The notes under the pieces are model-generated. The model saw only the letters and a list, made by a program, of their open reading frames with translations, made no database searches and was not told the origin of the DNA. Positions 11,357-20,760 of a DNA stretch of 64,000 nt are shown in pieces. The DNA lies in assembly GCF_029168945.1 (NCBI RefSeq), contig NC_083602.1, forward strand, positions 12,211,850-12,275,849. Direction: 5' to 3'. The DNA is from Cannabis sativa (lineage: Eukaryota; Streptophyta; Magnoliopsida; Rosales; Cannabaceae). Numbering within the stretch: the first letter of the stretch is position 1; each line of letters starts with the position of its first letter. Position numbers and translations under genes: made by a program.

Positions 11357-12185
11357 ACATGAGACTAATTAAGTTTCTACTAAAGTTTGGAATAAATAAA
11401 ATATTTTCTAAAATTAAAAATCTTTGTTGAAACTTGATGCGGGCTTTTCCTCTAGCTTTGACCGACACTAACTCGCCATTACCAACTTTAAGCTTTAACT
11501 CTTCTGGAAGCAGATTTTCCCAAGTTTCAAGCAGCTGCAGTGAAGAACATACATGGTTAGTAGACCTAGAATCAACAATCCAAGTGGATTTGTCGTTCTC
11601 TAAAACACATGATTCAAAGACAAAAGCATTACCTTCGTTTGAATTGTTTAGAAGCTGGGGACATCGTTCTTCTTGATGTCCTTTTTCATTACAATTCGAA
11701 CATAAAAGATTATGTCTGATAATTGTACTTGAAGAAGCAGCTTTGCTAGAGCCTTCATGCTTCATCCTTTTCCTCTGATTAAGATTTGCAAACCCAGGAG
11801 GTCCCATTGCAATCAGATTCCGTTCATGGGCTCGTAATTCTACTTTGAGCATGTCCATGTCGGAGGAGTTGAAATTGTTGATCATGTAAGAAACAACAAA
11901 TTCATTATACTCCCGAGGAAGACTATTAAGAATGAATTGTACCCATTGTTCTCTTGATAAATCAATTCCTAGTATATTTGCCTTTTGGAACTTAAGATTC
12001 ATCATCAACAGGTGCGAGTTTATGCAACTACCAGGATGCATTTTCACACTATAGAGTTCTTTTGCTAAGATATTAACTAGGAGTGGATCAGGGTGAGGGT
12101 TATTCATATTTTCACTATAACACATCAACAAAACAGAAGTAAGGTTTTGGTTCATAAATTCATACACATGTTCAGAAAATAACAA
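11298..12185 (-). pseudogene. Copia A gag (N-terminus missing) and protease
   Basis: The likely gag start is ATG 12107, just after a TTATAG that resembles a splice acceptor. The usual N-terminal gag domain (compare B at 30271) is absent, so the frame starts in mid gag. Then come WVQFILNSLP, a zinc knuckle CSNCNEKGHQEERCP (near 11700) and the protease region WIVDSRSTNHVC. There the catalytic DSG is DSR, a single G-to-A change. The frame runs into noise before integrase. A function as gag or protease is unlikely. Confidence 0.88.
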
Positions 12186-12260
12186 ATAATTACATATGTT
12201 ATAAAAATACTAAATCTAACATAGTTTATTTTCCAAGGTTTTCAACAAACTGATACAGTG

Positions 12261-12600
12261 TCCCGTTTAGGCGAGAGTCAAAGCATCATCCATTGAATAG
12301 AGTTGTCAATTCATCTAAAATGATAATCATTCTAGCAACCTTTTATTCGATCAAGATTGGAATAAAGCGTTGTCCCGTTTAGGCGAGAGTCAAGGCAATT
12401 CTATCTTATAAGCTTCCACCATAGTTTCATATTTTGTAAGTCAAATATAGTCGCCACCATTAGGGTGATCCATACCATATAAAACACTTACAAAACTACT
12501 TATCTTTCGAGATTAAACGGTGCTAACTTGCTAATGAACGTTCCTCCATTAGGGAGGATTACTCACTAAAACAAAAGCTATGTAAAACCAACAATGGAGA
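12261..12600 (-). repeat. Conserved leader block, copia A copy
   Basis: Contains CCCGTTTAGGCGAGAGTCA twice (12261 and 12373) and two small hairpins with loop ATTAG: caccATTAGggtg (12455-12467) and tcctccATTAGggagga (12542-12558). The same layout occurs in B, C and D although the surrounding sequence has drifted. Confidence 0.85.
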
Positions 12601-14446
12601 TCGAATGTCTCTTGATTAAAGCTCATTATTTTAAAATATGTATTTTATTTAATCATTTATTCCGTATTGTAATAATGAAAAATTACAAATTAAAGTTGGT
12701 TTTGAAAAAAAAATTATATTAAAAATATCAAACTTTAATTAAATTTCAATTATTATTTAAATTCGAAAAATAAATTCGAAATTTAAAATAGAATAAATTT
12801 GAAAAAATATCTTGTTTAAGTTGTTTAGAAGAATCTAAAAAATCAACTTAAATATCTTTCAAATTAGATTTAATTAAATATAAAATTAAGTTGTAACCAC
12901 TTAATTTGAAAATATTCCATTTTAAGTTAATATTTGAAAAAATATCAACTTAAAAAATATCTAAAGAATCTTAATAACCAATTCCTAAAATTCCTCAACT
13001 TAATTTTGAAATTTGAAATTCAAAAGATATTCAGATTTAAGTTGATTAGTTAGAGATAACTAATTTTCAACTTAAATAGGAATATTTAATGCAAAATTTA
13101 AATTAAGCTTCAGAAAGAATCTAGTTGGTTATAATTCTTTATTTAATTAAATACAAGAAAATACATATAGTTTAGCTTAGAATATAATTCTTTAAACTAT
13201 GGTTTTCTTAAATTAATTTCAAAATAAATGAAATTAATTATGTTGCTAATCAATTTTACTAGGTTAAACTAATTTAATTAACCTAGTACAGTTATCCAAA
13301 TCAGGCAAATGGGCCTTCACAATTGGGGTAGTTCATGTGAGAGGGAGCTGGGTTCAGTATGTCGTACCCACTTCTATGGCCCCCAAGTCTCACATAAGGC
13401 CCAAAAGAGAGGAATTTAACCTTAAAATGAACAACTGTTATTAATTGAATAGGCCCAAAAACTAAATGGGCCTAAATAAAATCTATCAAAAACTATGATA
13501 TTTTATTTAGCCACAACAACCTATATGTATCTATAAAAAAATTAAACATATAGGCTCACACAGACACACATTTGGATGGATCCTATCATGTTGCTAGGTC
13601 ATACACTGATGAAAGAAGATTGTAAAATTTACCAATTACAAATTATTTACTTGACCAATTGAACCATGGGTTAAAATTAGATCATTGGATCTGTCAACAA
13701 GTTAACCATGACAATTTAGATCAAGCAATAATAGGTTTTATAAAACTTACATACAAGCTAAAACACATACTCCTGCAACAAGATGAATTCGATAGTTGGA
13801 TGTAGGAATTATTTAATTTTAAATAATTATTTTCAAAAATATTTAAATATAAAAAAAAATATTTCGGTTTTTAAGAATAAAATAAAATTTAAAATTAAAC
13901 CTACAATTTTTGAAAAAATAGGTTTCAACTAACCTAAATATCATTTCAAAAATAATTGCTAACTACCTTTTAAATTTTTAAAGTTATTTTATAAATTAAA
14001 TATAAAATAAAAAAAATATTTTTCAGATTTTATAATTTAATTAAAATAAAAAATAACAAAATTTAAAAAGTTAGAAAAATATCTTACTTCTATTTAAAAT
14101 TACATGATTATAGTAATCTTATTTTAAATTTAAATAAGGTCAAATATTTTTTTAAAAAAATTAATTTAAAAACTATTTAATATCTGAACTTTAAATTTAA
14201 AATTAAGATAAAATAATCAAATTTAAAAATAAGATATAAAATCAAGCAAAAAAGATAGATTTTTACTTGTTTTTCAAATTCAAATTACACTAATATCAAA
14301 AATTAAATTTAAAAAAATAAAATTAATTTATTTCTGATATTAGATTTGAAAATTGAAAAGTAAAAATCAAAATACAAATCTACCCAAAAAATCAGAAGTT
14401 AATTCGATGAAATAGCATGAAAAATCGAAGAAAAACGAAAAAATTG

Positions 14447-14640
14447 CGAGCTGTACGGACAGTATGCTGTGCATACTGCCCCCGCGCGCATGGGAAGGTG
14501 CTTGACCGAGAAACCTCGGCGCAGGAGGCTGCATGCAGCCTCTCTGCGCGTGCGAGGCTCGGTTTCAGACAAAAATTTGTCTGTGCGCGTGCTGTCTGAG
14601 GGATGCCACACATCCGCGCGCGTGGGTAGTTGCACCACCC
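14447..14640. other. GC-rich palindromic island in the copia A leader
   Basis: A GC-rich patch inside strongly AT-rich DNA, about 300 nt downstream of the primer site on the element strand. It holds an inverted repeat CAGTATGC/GCATACTG with a 3-nt loop (14460-14478), the perfect 18-bp palindrome GAGGCTGCATGCAGCCTC (14525-14542) and CCGAG/CTCGG arms just before it. Open frames on both strands here are arginine-rich products of base composition. Confidence 0.75.
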
Positions 14641-14891
14641 TGATATTTTTTGAAACTTCAAAAAATCATAACTAATTCAAATTAAATCGAAATTGAGTTC
14701 TGTAAAAAAGTAAATTGCTTAATTTTTTCCATACTATCCAATATAAATAATTACAGAAAAAGATATTCAATTATTTTTCACGAAAATTCACAAACATCAA
14801 TCAATCATCATAAAACACACAAAACAACATGATACCATCCAAAACACAAACAAATCGTTTTAAGTCCAAATTTCTTGCAAGAAAATCAATT

Positions 14892-14911
14892 ACCATGGCT
14901 CTGAGGCAAGT
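14892..14911 (-). promoter_or_regulatory. Primer binding site of copia A
   Basis: Directly after the 5' LTR on the minus strand comes TTGCCTCAGAGCCATGGT, similar to the plant initiator tRNA-Met site TGGTATCAGAGC but changed at several of the first bases. B, C and D have related sites. Confidence 0.75.
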
Positions 14912-16818
14912 TGTTGGAAATTATTTTACCAGGATCTTAGATCTACTCACAAGTATGTTGATTAACATCCTAAATATGAACTTCTAAAACGATTATAAAA
15001 TAAACACATATAAACTATGAGAAACCTTACATTTGGTGGAGCGGAATATAATGTCTCCTTCTGTTCAGATCTCTAATCCTTGTATCCTTTTTGTCGCAGA
15101 GTATTATTAAGATCTGAACCTGGATCTCTTTCTCTCCTTCCTTTAATGTTGAATCTCCTTCTTGTGGAATGTCTTTCTTCACGATCTTCCTCACTATGAT
15201 TGAGGTATCACTTGCTGTGAGTGGGTACTACTCTAACACTAAGAGGTTCAAAATTATTCAAGGAAGAAGAAGAGTATGAAGGTGGCGGCTAGGGTTTAGA
15301 AAGAGAAGGCTCAGGTTTTTCTCTGAAGGAAACCAGAAGTAAAAGTGTAAATTTCCTGAAGCCTTCACTATCTATTTATAGCATTCCACATAGGGTTAGG
15401 TTTGAATTATTTGGCATTAAAATAATGAAAATATTAGATGATAAAGCCCATATAAGTGGTCGGCCATGGCTATATGGATTTGGGCCTCACTTTTTGAAAT
15501 TTTGCAGTTTTATCATTTCTGCTTCTCATTTTCCCAAAAACGCCAATTTTCAAATTCAACCATTTAAATGCCAATTCTAACTATTTAATAACTATAAATA
15601 ATCATTAAATAATATTGTAATTTATCATATTTATTAATTGAACCATACAAAGTATCTTAATTAACAAATATGCCCTAAAAACTCTTTCTTTCCAATTTCG
15701 CCCTTACTTAGTGAAAAATTCACAAATAGACATAGTCTAATTTGAGAATTATAATTGATTAATCAAAACAAATTAAATGAGTCTTACAAGTAATATTATC
15801 TCAACTGGTGGGGGGACCATGGGTCTATATAACCGAGCTTCCAATAAGCACATCAAGAATTTATAACCTAAATTCACTGACTTATTAATTCTTCGTTGAA
15901 TCCACGCATAGAACTTAGAATTGCACTCTCAGTATATAGAACGCTCTATATGTTCCACCATATAGACACGTCATTAGTTATCCATTGTTATAATCCTAAT
16001 TTGATCAATGATCCTCTATATGAATGATCTATACTGTAAAGGGATTAGATTACCGTAACACCCTACAATGTATTTTATCCTTAAAACACTTAACCCCGTA
16101 TAAATGATATTTCAGCTATGTGAAATGAGTACTCCACCATTTATTTTTGTTTGGTCAAGCTCGAAGGAAATCATCCTTTACTTACTATTCGCCAAATAGA
16201 AGCTATAGATTCCATATTTATGTTAGCGCTCCCACTCAATTGCACTTCCGTGTTCCCAAAATGTACGTATCACCCTGACCCAAAAGTAGGCTTAACTAAC
16301 AAATCAAAGAACACGAATAACACTCTTGAGATTGAGCCTAATCACATCAGGATTAAGATCATTTGATCTAGGATCAACTAGGCGATATTGACTTGAATAG
16401 ATATTACGATAAGTTTGATAAATCTATGTCAAAGTTCAATATTGGTCCCTTCCGATGCATACTCCATGCACCCAACCTGAGCTTTACCTTAACCAATGCT
16501 CTGGAAAGAACATAGCATTTCTCCAAATGCAAGTAAACTCTGTTGTAGATTATCATATCAGTAAAACCCTGTGTCTGATAAATCTAGGAATCTTTATTCG
16601 CATAGTCATGTTTACTTTCCAATGTGTTGACAACACAATAAATAGGATCAAGTATGTGAAAAGGGTTTCAAATGAATTTATAAATCAAATAGACAAGCAA
16701 TTGATAAGATGAACCAAAACATACACAAATGAATGAAAGATACTTCTATTTCTTTATTGATGTTGAATAAAATGGATTACATTGAAATGGAGTTTTATTT
16801 AGGGCATAAAACCCAACA
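14912..16818 (-). repeat. Copia A 5' LTR
   Basis: Pair of 6557-8464. TATA box at 15372-15381 (minus). Being the 5' LTR of a minus-strand element, it would start the element RNA towards lower coordinates. Confidence 0.95.
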
Positions 16819-16823
16819 CATAC
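16819..16823. repeat. Target site duplication of copia A, right copy (CATAC)
   Basis: CATAC directly after ACCCAACA. On the minus strand it is GTATG, adjoining the end of exon 2 at 16824. Confidence 0.95.
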
Positions 16824-17515
16824 CGCAGCCATGGCATTGCTGATGTCTTGAACCTGGTAAACGCAGTTCAAGGAGGCACAAGCGGGATATCGTTTAGGCT
16901 TAAACTGAGTCAGATGGGAGACATACTCGCTGGTCATCTCCGAGTTAAAGGGAGCCAAGGTGGGCCCGAGGAAGCGATTGAACCAGTCCGTCAGCGGATC
17001 CATGTTCATATCCCATGGATTTCGGAAGGCCTCCTCGTTCACAGTGTTTTGCTGCTCCTCCCGTAAGATTCTCTTCAAGGCCTCCACCTTAGCATGCCCC
17101 CGGCTGTACTCATCGAGGGCGTAATTGTATTTGGCCACCCGAAGGTTCTGCCTCTCCTCATCACCCAGGACCGGAGTCAACACTATGCCTTGTGGCACAG
17201 TGTATTCCTCCGCCTCGGAAGGAATCCCAGAGTCATGACTTGAGGTCGGAGTGTCCACCCTACGGGGCCGCTTAGAAGGCTCCTCCTCCACCATCTTGCC
17301 CTTGCGCTTGCGCTCGAGGGCAGCCGGATCTGCTTCTTCACCTTCTTCAACTTCCTCAACTCCCTCCTCCACGTCCACCAACACAATGGCGCCCAAAGGG
17401 GCGTTGGAAGAGGACCTCCCGAGAGTGACCAACTGAGAGGCAGCCGGAGGTGGGGAAGCATCGGGACTGTGGGTTCCAGCAAGAGTGGCCAAGAGTTCAT
17501 CCATGGGTCTGGCTA
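16824..17515 (-). CDS. Antisense gene of gypsy-1, exon 2
   Basis: 692 nt, entered after TTGTTGCAG (intron 1) and left at GCTGCG/GTATG (intron 2 donor). Together with the single base carried over from exon 1 it makes 231 whole codons. It codes for an alanine/proline-rich start, an acidic run (VDVEEGVEEVEEGEEADP), two basic clusters that look like nuclear-localisation signals (ERKRKGK, KRPRR), and a region with MDPLTDWFNRFLGP and YACASLNCVYQVQD-like residues. The open frame continues by chance into the copia LTR if unspliced. The role is unknown; nuclear location is an inference from the basic clusters. Confidence 0.78.
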
Positions 17516-17597
17516 CTGCAACAAGAAAGTAAGTCAAGTGTTAGAACATTCATGAAAACAGTATACACTTAACAAAAAGTAGCAAAGCTAGTCTTAC
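17516..17597 (-). other. Intron 1 of the antisense gene (82 nt)
   Basis: On the minus strand the boundaries are CAGG/GTAAGACTAG and TTACTTTCTTGTTGCAG/TAGCC. It has a consensus donor, a pyrimidine-rich acceptor and a T-rich interior. Removing it keeps one frame (phase 1 junction, codon GTA). Without splicing, the frame stops at 17569. Confidence 0.72.
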
Positions 17598-18924
17598 CCT
17601 GACTCTCTAATTCGGCCCTAGCAAAGTCCCGAATCATGGCACTGGCTTCATCATCCCCGAGAAAGCTGTCCGAGGGAAGGAACCAACTAGAGGATAAATG
17701 GGCTGAATGGTCCAAGGGAATGGGCACAGGGGGCCCAGAACCCATCCGGGACTGACCTAAATAATTGCCTAAGTGGGAGAAATAATACTCCTTGGCATGA
17801 TTCCCCCACCGAGTGGAAGGCATCCTAAACCTATGGAGACGTTCATCGAACCATATAGGCCTAAGGTTGGTATACTCACGGACGGGAGGAACATAGTGTA
17901 TTGTTAAAGGGGACTTACCGGAACCCGAAGTGCTGGCATCGGGAGCCCCAGTATTTGGTACTGGGACCACGGGCTTGGGTCTAGGGGTCCTCCGCTCCAA
18001 CGGAGCTCCAATACGAAGGGCCCTCCCGACAGTCGCCTGGGCCTTAATATAAGCCACCTCCTGTTCCCTCTTAAAGAGGTACTTCTGGTACTTGTCCTCC
18101 GCCATGGCAATGATTTCACCCCGGAGCACCTTCTCCGCAGCTGGAGCCCTCAAGTTCGGGCAGATGACTTTAGAAAGATTGTAGTCATCCACCGACTGGT
18201 GCCCCAGGGTCAACTTGGCCTTCCGACAGTGCTCTGTCGTGACCAACTCCCCAACATCAAGGGCCTTCTTGTCGTATGTGGCGAAGGTCTTGGCCCGTTG
18301 AAGAAATATTTTAGTAGGTTCGGTCCGCATGTAAGGGGGGATCCTAACCCACTCCGTGAGAAGCTCTGGATGGTCCATGGCCTCGAAACTGGAGGAGAAG
18401 AAGAAGCAGTGACGGTATTCCTTCACGTGCTTCTGCTGGTTGTAAGGGACCGGGCCCTCATTTAAAGGATGGGCCCGGAGGCCGTAAAAACCGTCTTTAA
18501 GTTTATCTCCCTTTCTAGGGATGGAAACAAGTTCATAAAAATACAAAATTTCTGCCGGACTGGGCGAGCCCTAGCTCCGTGCAGCATAAAAAATGAATAA
18601 GTCTGAAAGCAGGCGGTGATCTTGAGGAATAAGTTGATATGGCGCAAGGCCAACAAATACAAGGAAATTAATGAAATAATCTTGGAGAGGGAGCATGGCC
18701 CCGGCCATAAGATGCGTCTGGCTCCAGGCTCTGAAGCCCCCATAGTTGTGGTTGGGCGTCTCCTCGTCCCGAGGCAGCCCGTGGTAGGTCCCAGAGGTGG
18801 AAGGCTTGATGCCTGCCACCACCACAATCTGCTCCAACTGATGGGTGCAGGTCAGGGTAGAATGAAGCTCAGCCGCTTCCCACTTGTTGGCACGAGACTT
18901 AGAACCGGATGCTGAAGAAGACAT
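17598..18924 (-). CDS. Antisense gene of gypsy-1, exon 1 (one premature stop)
   Basis: Starts at ATG 18924 (MSSSASGSKSRANKW); an in-frame ATG at 19035 is a possible longer start. It has 442 codons plus one base. One TAG at 18571-18573 interrupts it; CAG to TAG is the simplest origin. The sequence contains GGFRAWSQTHLMAGAMLPLQ, a FYELVSIPRKGD stretch, a helical region with many Lys/Glu, and a proline-rich linker near codon 300. It resembles the plant family annotated as putative gypsy-type transposon proteins, by memory of the pattern only. Apart from the stop it is as open as pol and far better kept than gag. Confidence 0.78.
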
Positions 18925-19564
18925 TTTTGGTTCTGAAAAAGATTGAAAAATCCAGCAGTCAGGCCCCAAACCAAACCCTAATTCAAAAAGGGGATGGGGT
19001 CCCATAACCGCTGGAAAGAGGCCCCCTCCGGACACTTGCCAAAAAAGAAAGCCTCAAAAAGGTTTCCCTGGACAAGAGTCAGGTGCAAGAATCCCACAGA
19101 TGGTGACATTACGAAAAAGTAAGGAGAGAAAAGGAAAAAAGGGGTAAAATCGAGAAGATGAAGTCTGCTCTAAACCCTAAAGTGTCATTACGTGGGACGA
19201 AGATGATTCCTCGACAAAAACATGATGGAAAGAAGTGATCTAAACGCAAAAGAGGAGGAATCTAACGTGTTGTGCAGAAACTCAAACAAAAATTCCCAGA
19301 ACGTTCAACATCCAACCTAAAAAACATAAATGAACAATAAAGCATGCTATATGAACAAACAGTGAAGTAGTGTACAAGGTACGAGGAACTTAGATAAAGT
19401 ATGGAAGCTGGATGTTGGTGTTGGTCGCCGGTAAAAGGTTAACTGGCAACGACAAAGGAATAAGAGCAAGAAATCGATGGTGTTTGAGGTTTCTTTTCTC
19501 TCTGGAAAACATTGAGGAAATTTGGTGAAATGCTGAAAGTAACCAAATGAAGTAAGAAGGTTGG

Positions 19565-19572
19565 CTTTTATA
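19565..19572 (-). promoter_or_regulatory. Candidate TATA box of the antisense gene
   Basis: Reads TATAAAAG on the minus strand within AGCCTATAAAAGCC, about 640 nt before ATG 18924. A related AGCCTATGAAATAT stands at a similar place in the second Tat-type element (61799-61812, plus). Confidence 0.45.
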
Positions 19573-19887
19573 GGCTAAAACATGTGTGAGACAGTTGTGA
19601 TCAGCCACCATCGAACGACTGGGATAGCAATCGATTCGAATTCCATAAATCCAACGGTTGGGTTAAATCGTCATCAAGGCGGTGGAAATGTTTGAGTACC
19701 CCCCTGACACCCATTTAATGCACCGTATCAATAAATGGACAAGAAACGAATCGACGCCTGGAAAAAGCGAATAACTGCAGTAATGATGGTCATTAATGCA
19801 CCACCACACACCCAAAGCACGTGCCAGGAAGCTGATAAGGCAACCGGAGGCATCTAAGCAAGCCTTGTTCACTTCGTAACTAAACAA

Positions 19888-19902
19888 GGCTTCGGGGGTA
19901 AA
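19888..19902 (+). other. Polypurine tract of gypsy-1
   Basis: GGCTTCGGGGGTAAA directly before the 3' LTR start TGTTGCCCC; it primes plus-strand DNA synthesis in such elements. Confidence 0.65.
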
Positions 19903-20646
19903 TGTTGCCCCTGATTTTGCCCAAAATACGTGGACCAACCGGATGATGACACGTAGGTGGAAAGGGTTTAGCGTGTGTATAAACCAGCTAAGTCTCCTTA
20001 AGCACAGGATTGCCTCAGACATGCCTCCCAGAGAAGGCATGCAAGTCTCACATGCTCCCGGAGAGCAAGGCCACAACAAAGCACCTTCGGGAGGTGCAAA
20101 CCCTATCTGAACAGTCATCTCGCATTTAATGCTGCATGGGAAGAGGCGTATCGAAACTTCCATACGTAATAAAGTCTGACGGCACAACCCCCACTCTGCA
20201 CCTACTAGGCTATGACCAATAGAGTCTAGTGACGGCTACTCTGTGAAGAATCACATCAGTCAAAGAGGATGAAGGACTGCACTCATAAAATCCCTACAGA
20301 ACCTAGGGATTAGACCACGCATTACCTATGATATATTCATTAGGAATGTGTGACTTTACTGATAGTTACAGAAATACATGTACCTTAATTCTAGGGATCA
20401 CCCCATAAAAACACTATAAATACCCCCCAAAACTCATTAAAGAGGGGTCAAGAATTCTGGGTTTCATAAGAACTAGAAGAGGAAAAATCCACCAAGAGCA
20501 TTCTCTGTAATAAATACTATCATAAATACACAGACTCGTGGACTAAGGCTCATTAATGCCTCAACCACGTAAAAATCTCTCTCTTAATTCCTGATAGCTC
20601 TTTAAATTATTATTATTATATTGGTTGCGGAAAACCGCTGTCAACA
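19903..20646 (+). repeat. gypsy-1 3' LTR (744 bp)
   Basis: Begins TGTTGCCCCTG and ends CTGTCAACA, after the polypurine tract. Its last 273 bp match 1-273. The target duplication should be GGAAT (20647-20651), but the left copy is outside the window. Confidence 0.92.
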
Positions 20647-20760
20647 GGAATCAAGAAAAATATCTCCTTTATTTGCTACTTTGTTTTCAGACTTAGTCAT
20701 TTTCTTACAAAAGTAGTATTTGTTAAAATAAATACTTTCTTATGTAATGACTATGAGATG
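20647..20760 (-). pseudogene. Fossil pol fragment of copia C
   Basis: Aligns with 42751-42860 in D (both start GGAATCAAGAAAAA). By position it is the stretch between integrase and RT. It has no open frame. Confidence 0.8.

Larger units (their letters stand above)
12186..14911 (-). other. Long non-coding leader of copia A
   Basis: The 2.7 kb between primer site and gag has no credible gene. It is very AT-rich and contains three separate parts: the conserved repeated block (12255-12600), a segment near 13300-13430 shared with B, C and D (transcribed as GGGCC-containing sequence), and a GC-rich palindromic island (14447-14640). All family members in the window have this leader. Confidence 0.85.
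6557..16818 (-). mobile_element. Ty1/copia LTR retrotransposon A (long-LTR family), full length, TSD CATAC
   Basis: Two LTRs of 1908 and 1907 bp with TG...CA ends flank an 8.4-kb interior read on the minus strand: Met-type primer site, 2.7-kb leader, gag, protease, integrase, RT, RNase H, polypurine tract. The gene order (integrase before RT) is copia. It is flanked by CATAC on both sides. The LTRs differ at several dozen sites by eye. Coding regions carry a nonsense codon, frameshifts, a lost RT active site and a changed protease motif. It lies in intron 2 of the gypsy-1 antisense gene, in the same direction as that gene. Confidence 0.95.
18925..19902 (-). other. 5' region of the antisense gene, up to the gypsy-1 3' LTR
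   Basis: No reliable gene. It should hold the promoter and 5' UTR of the antisense gene. It contains a TATA candidate (19565-19572) and the polypurine tract of gypsy-1 at its right edge. Confidence 0.6.
1..20646 (+). mobile_element. Ty3/gypsy LTR retrotransposon, Tat-type (gypsy-1), left end outside window
   Basis: Order on the plus strand is partial 5' LTR, primer site, gag, pol (RT, degenerate RNase H, archaeal-type RNase H, integrase), an antisense gene, polypurine tract and 3' LTR. The double RNase H and the antisense gene are marks of the Tat lineage. Base 1 aligns with 20374 in the 3' LTR, so about 471 bp of the 5' LTR lie outside. Copia A (6557-16818) is nested inside; without it about 10.4 kb is visible. 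The protease is deleted and gag has many stops, so it is not autonomous. The 3' flank (20647 on) matches the fossil pol of copia D near 42750, which shows that gypsy-1 landed in copia C. Confidence 0.93.

Noticed and set aside
12700..14400. Matrix-attachment or replication-origin region suggested by the extreme AT content
   Set aside because: All leaders of this copia family share the composition; nothing specific beyond base content supports it.
14392..14675. Arginine-rich open frames on both strands
   Set aside because: They overlap each other and arise from the GC-rich palindromic island; composition explains the open frame.
18462..18827. Minus-strand frame of 121 codons overlapping exon 1
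   Set aside because: It is in a different frame from the exon 1 protein and has no continuing partner; the joined three-exon frame explains the region better.
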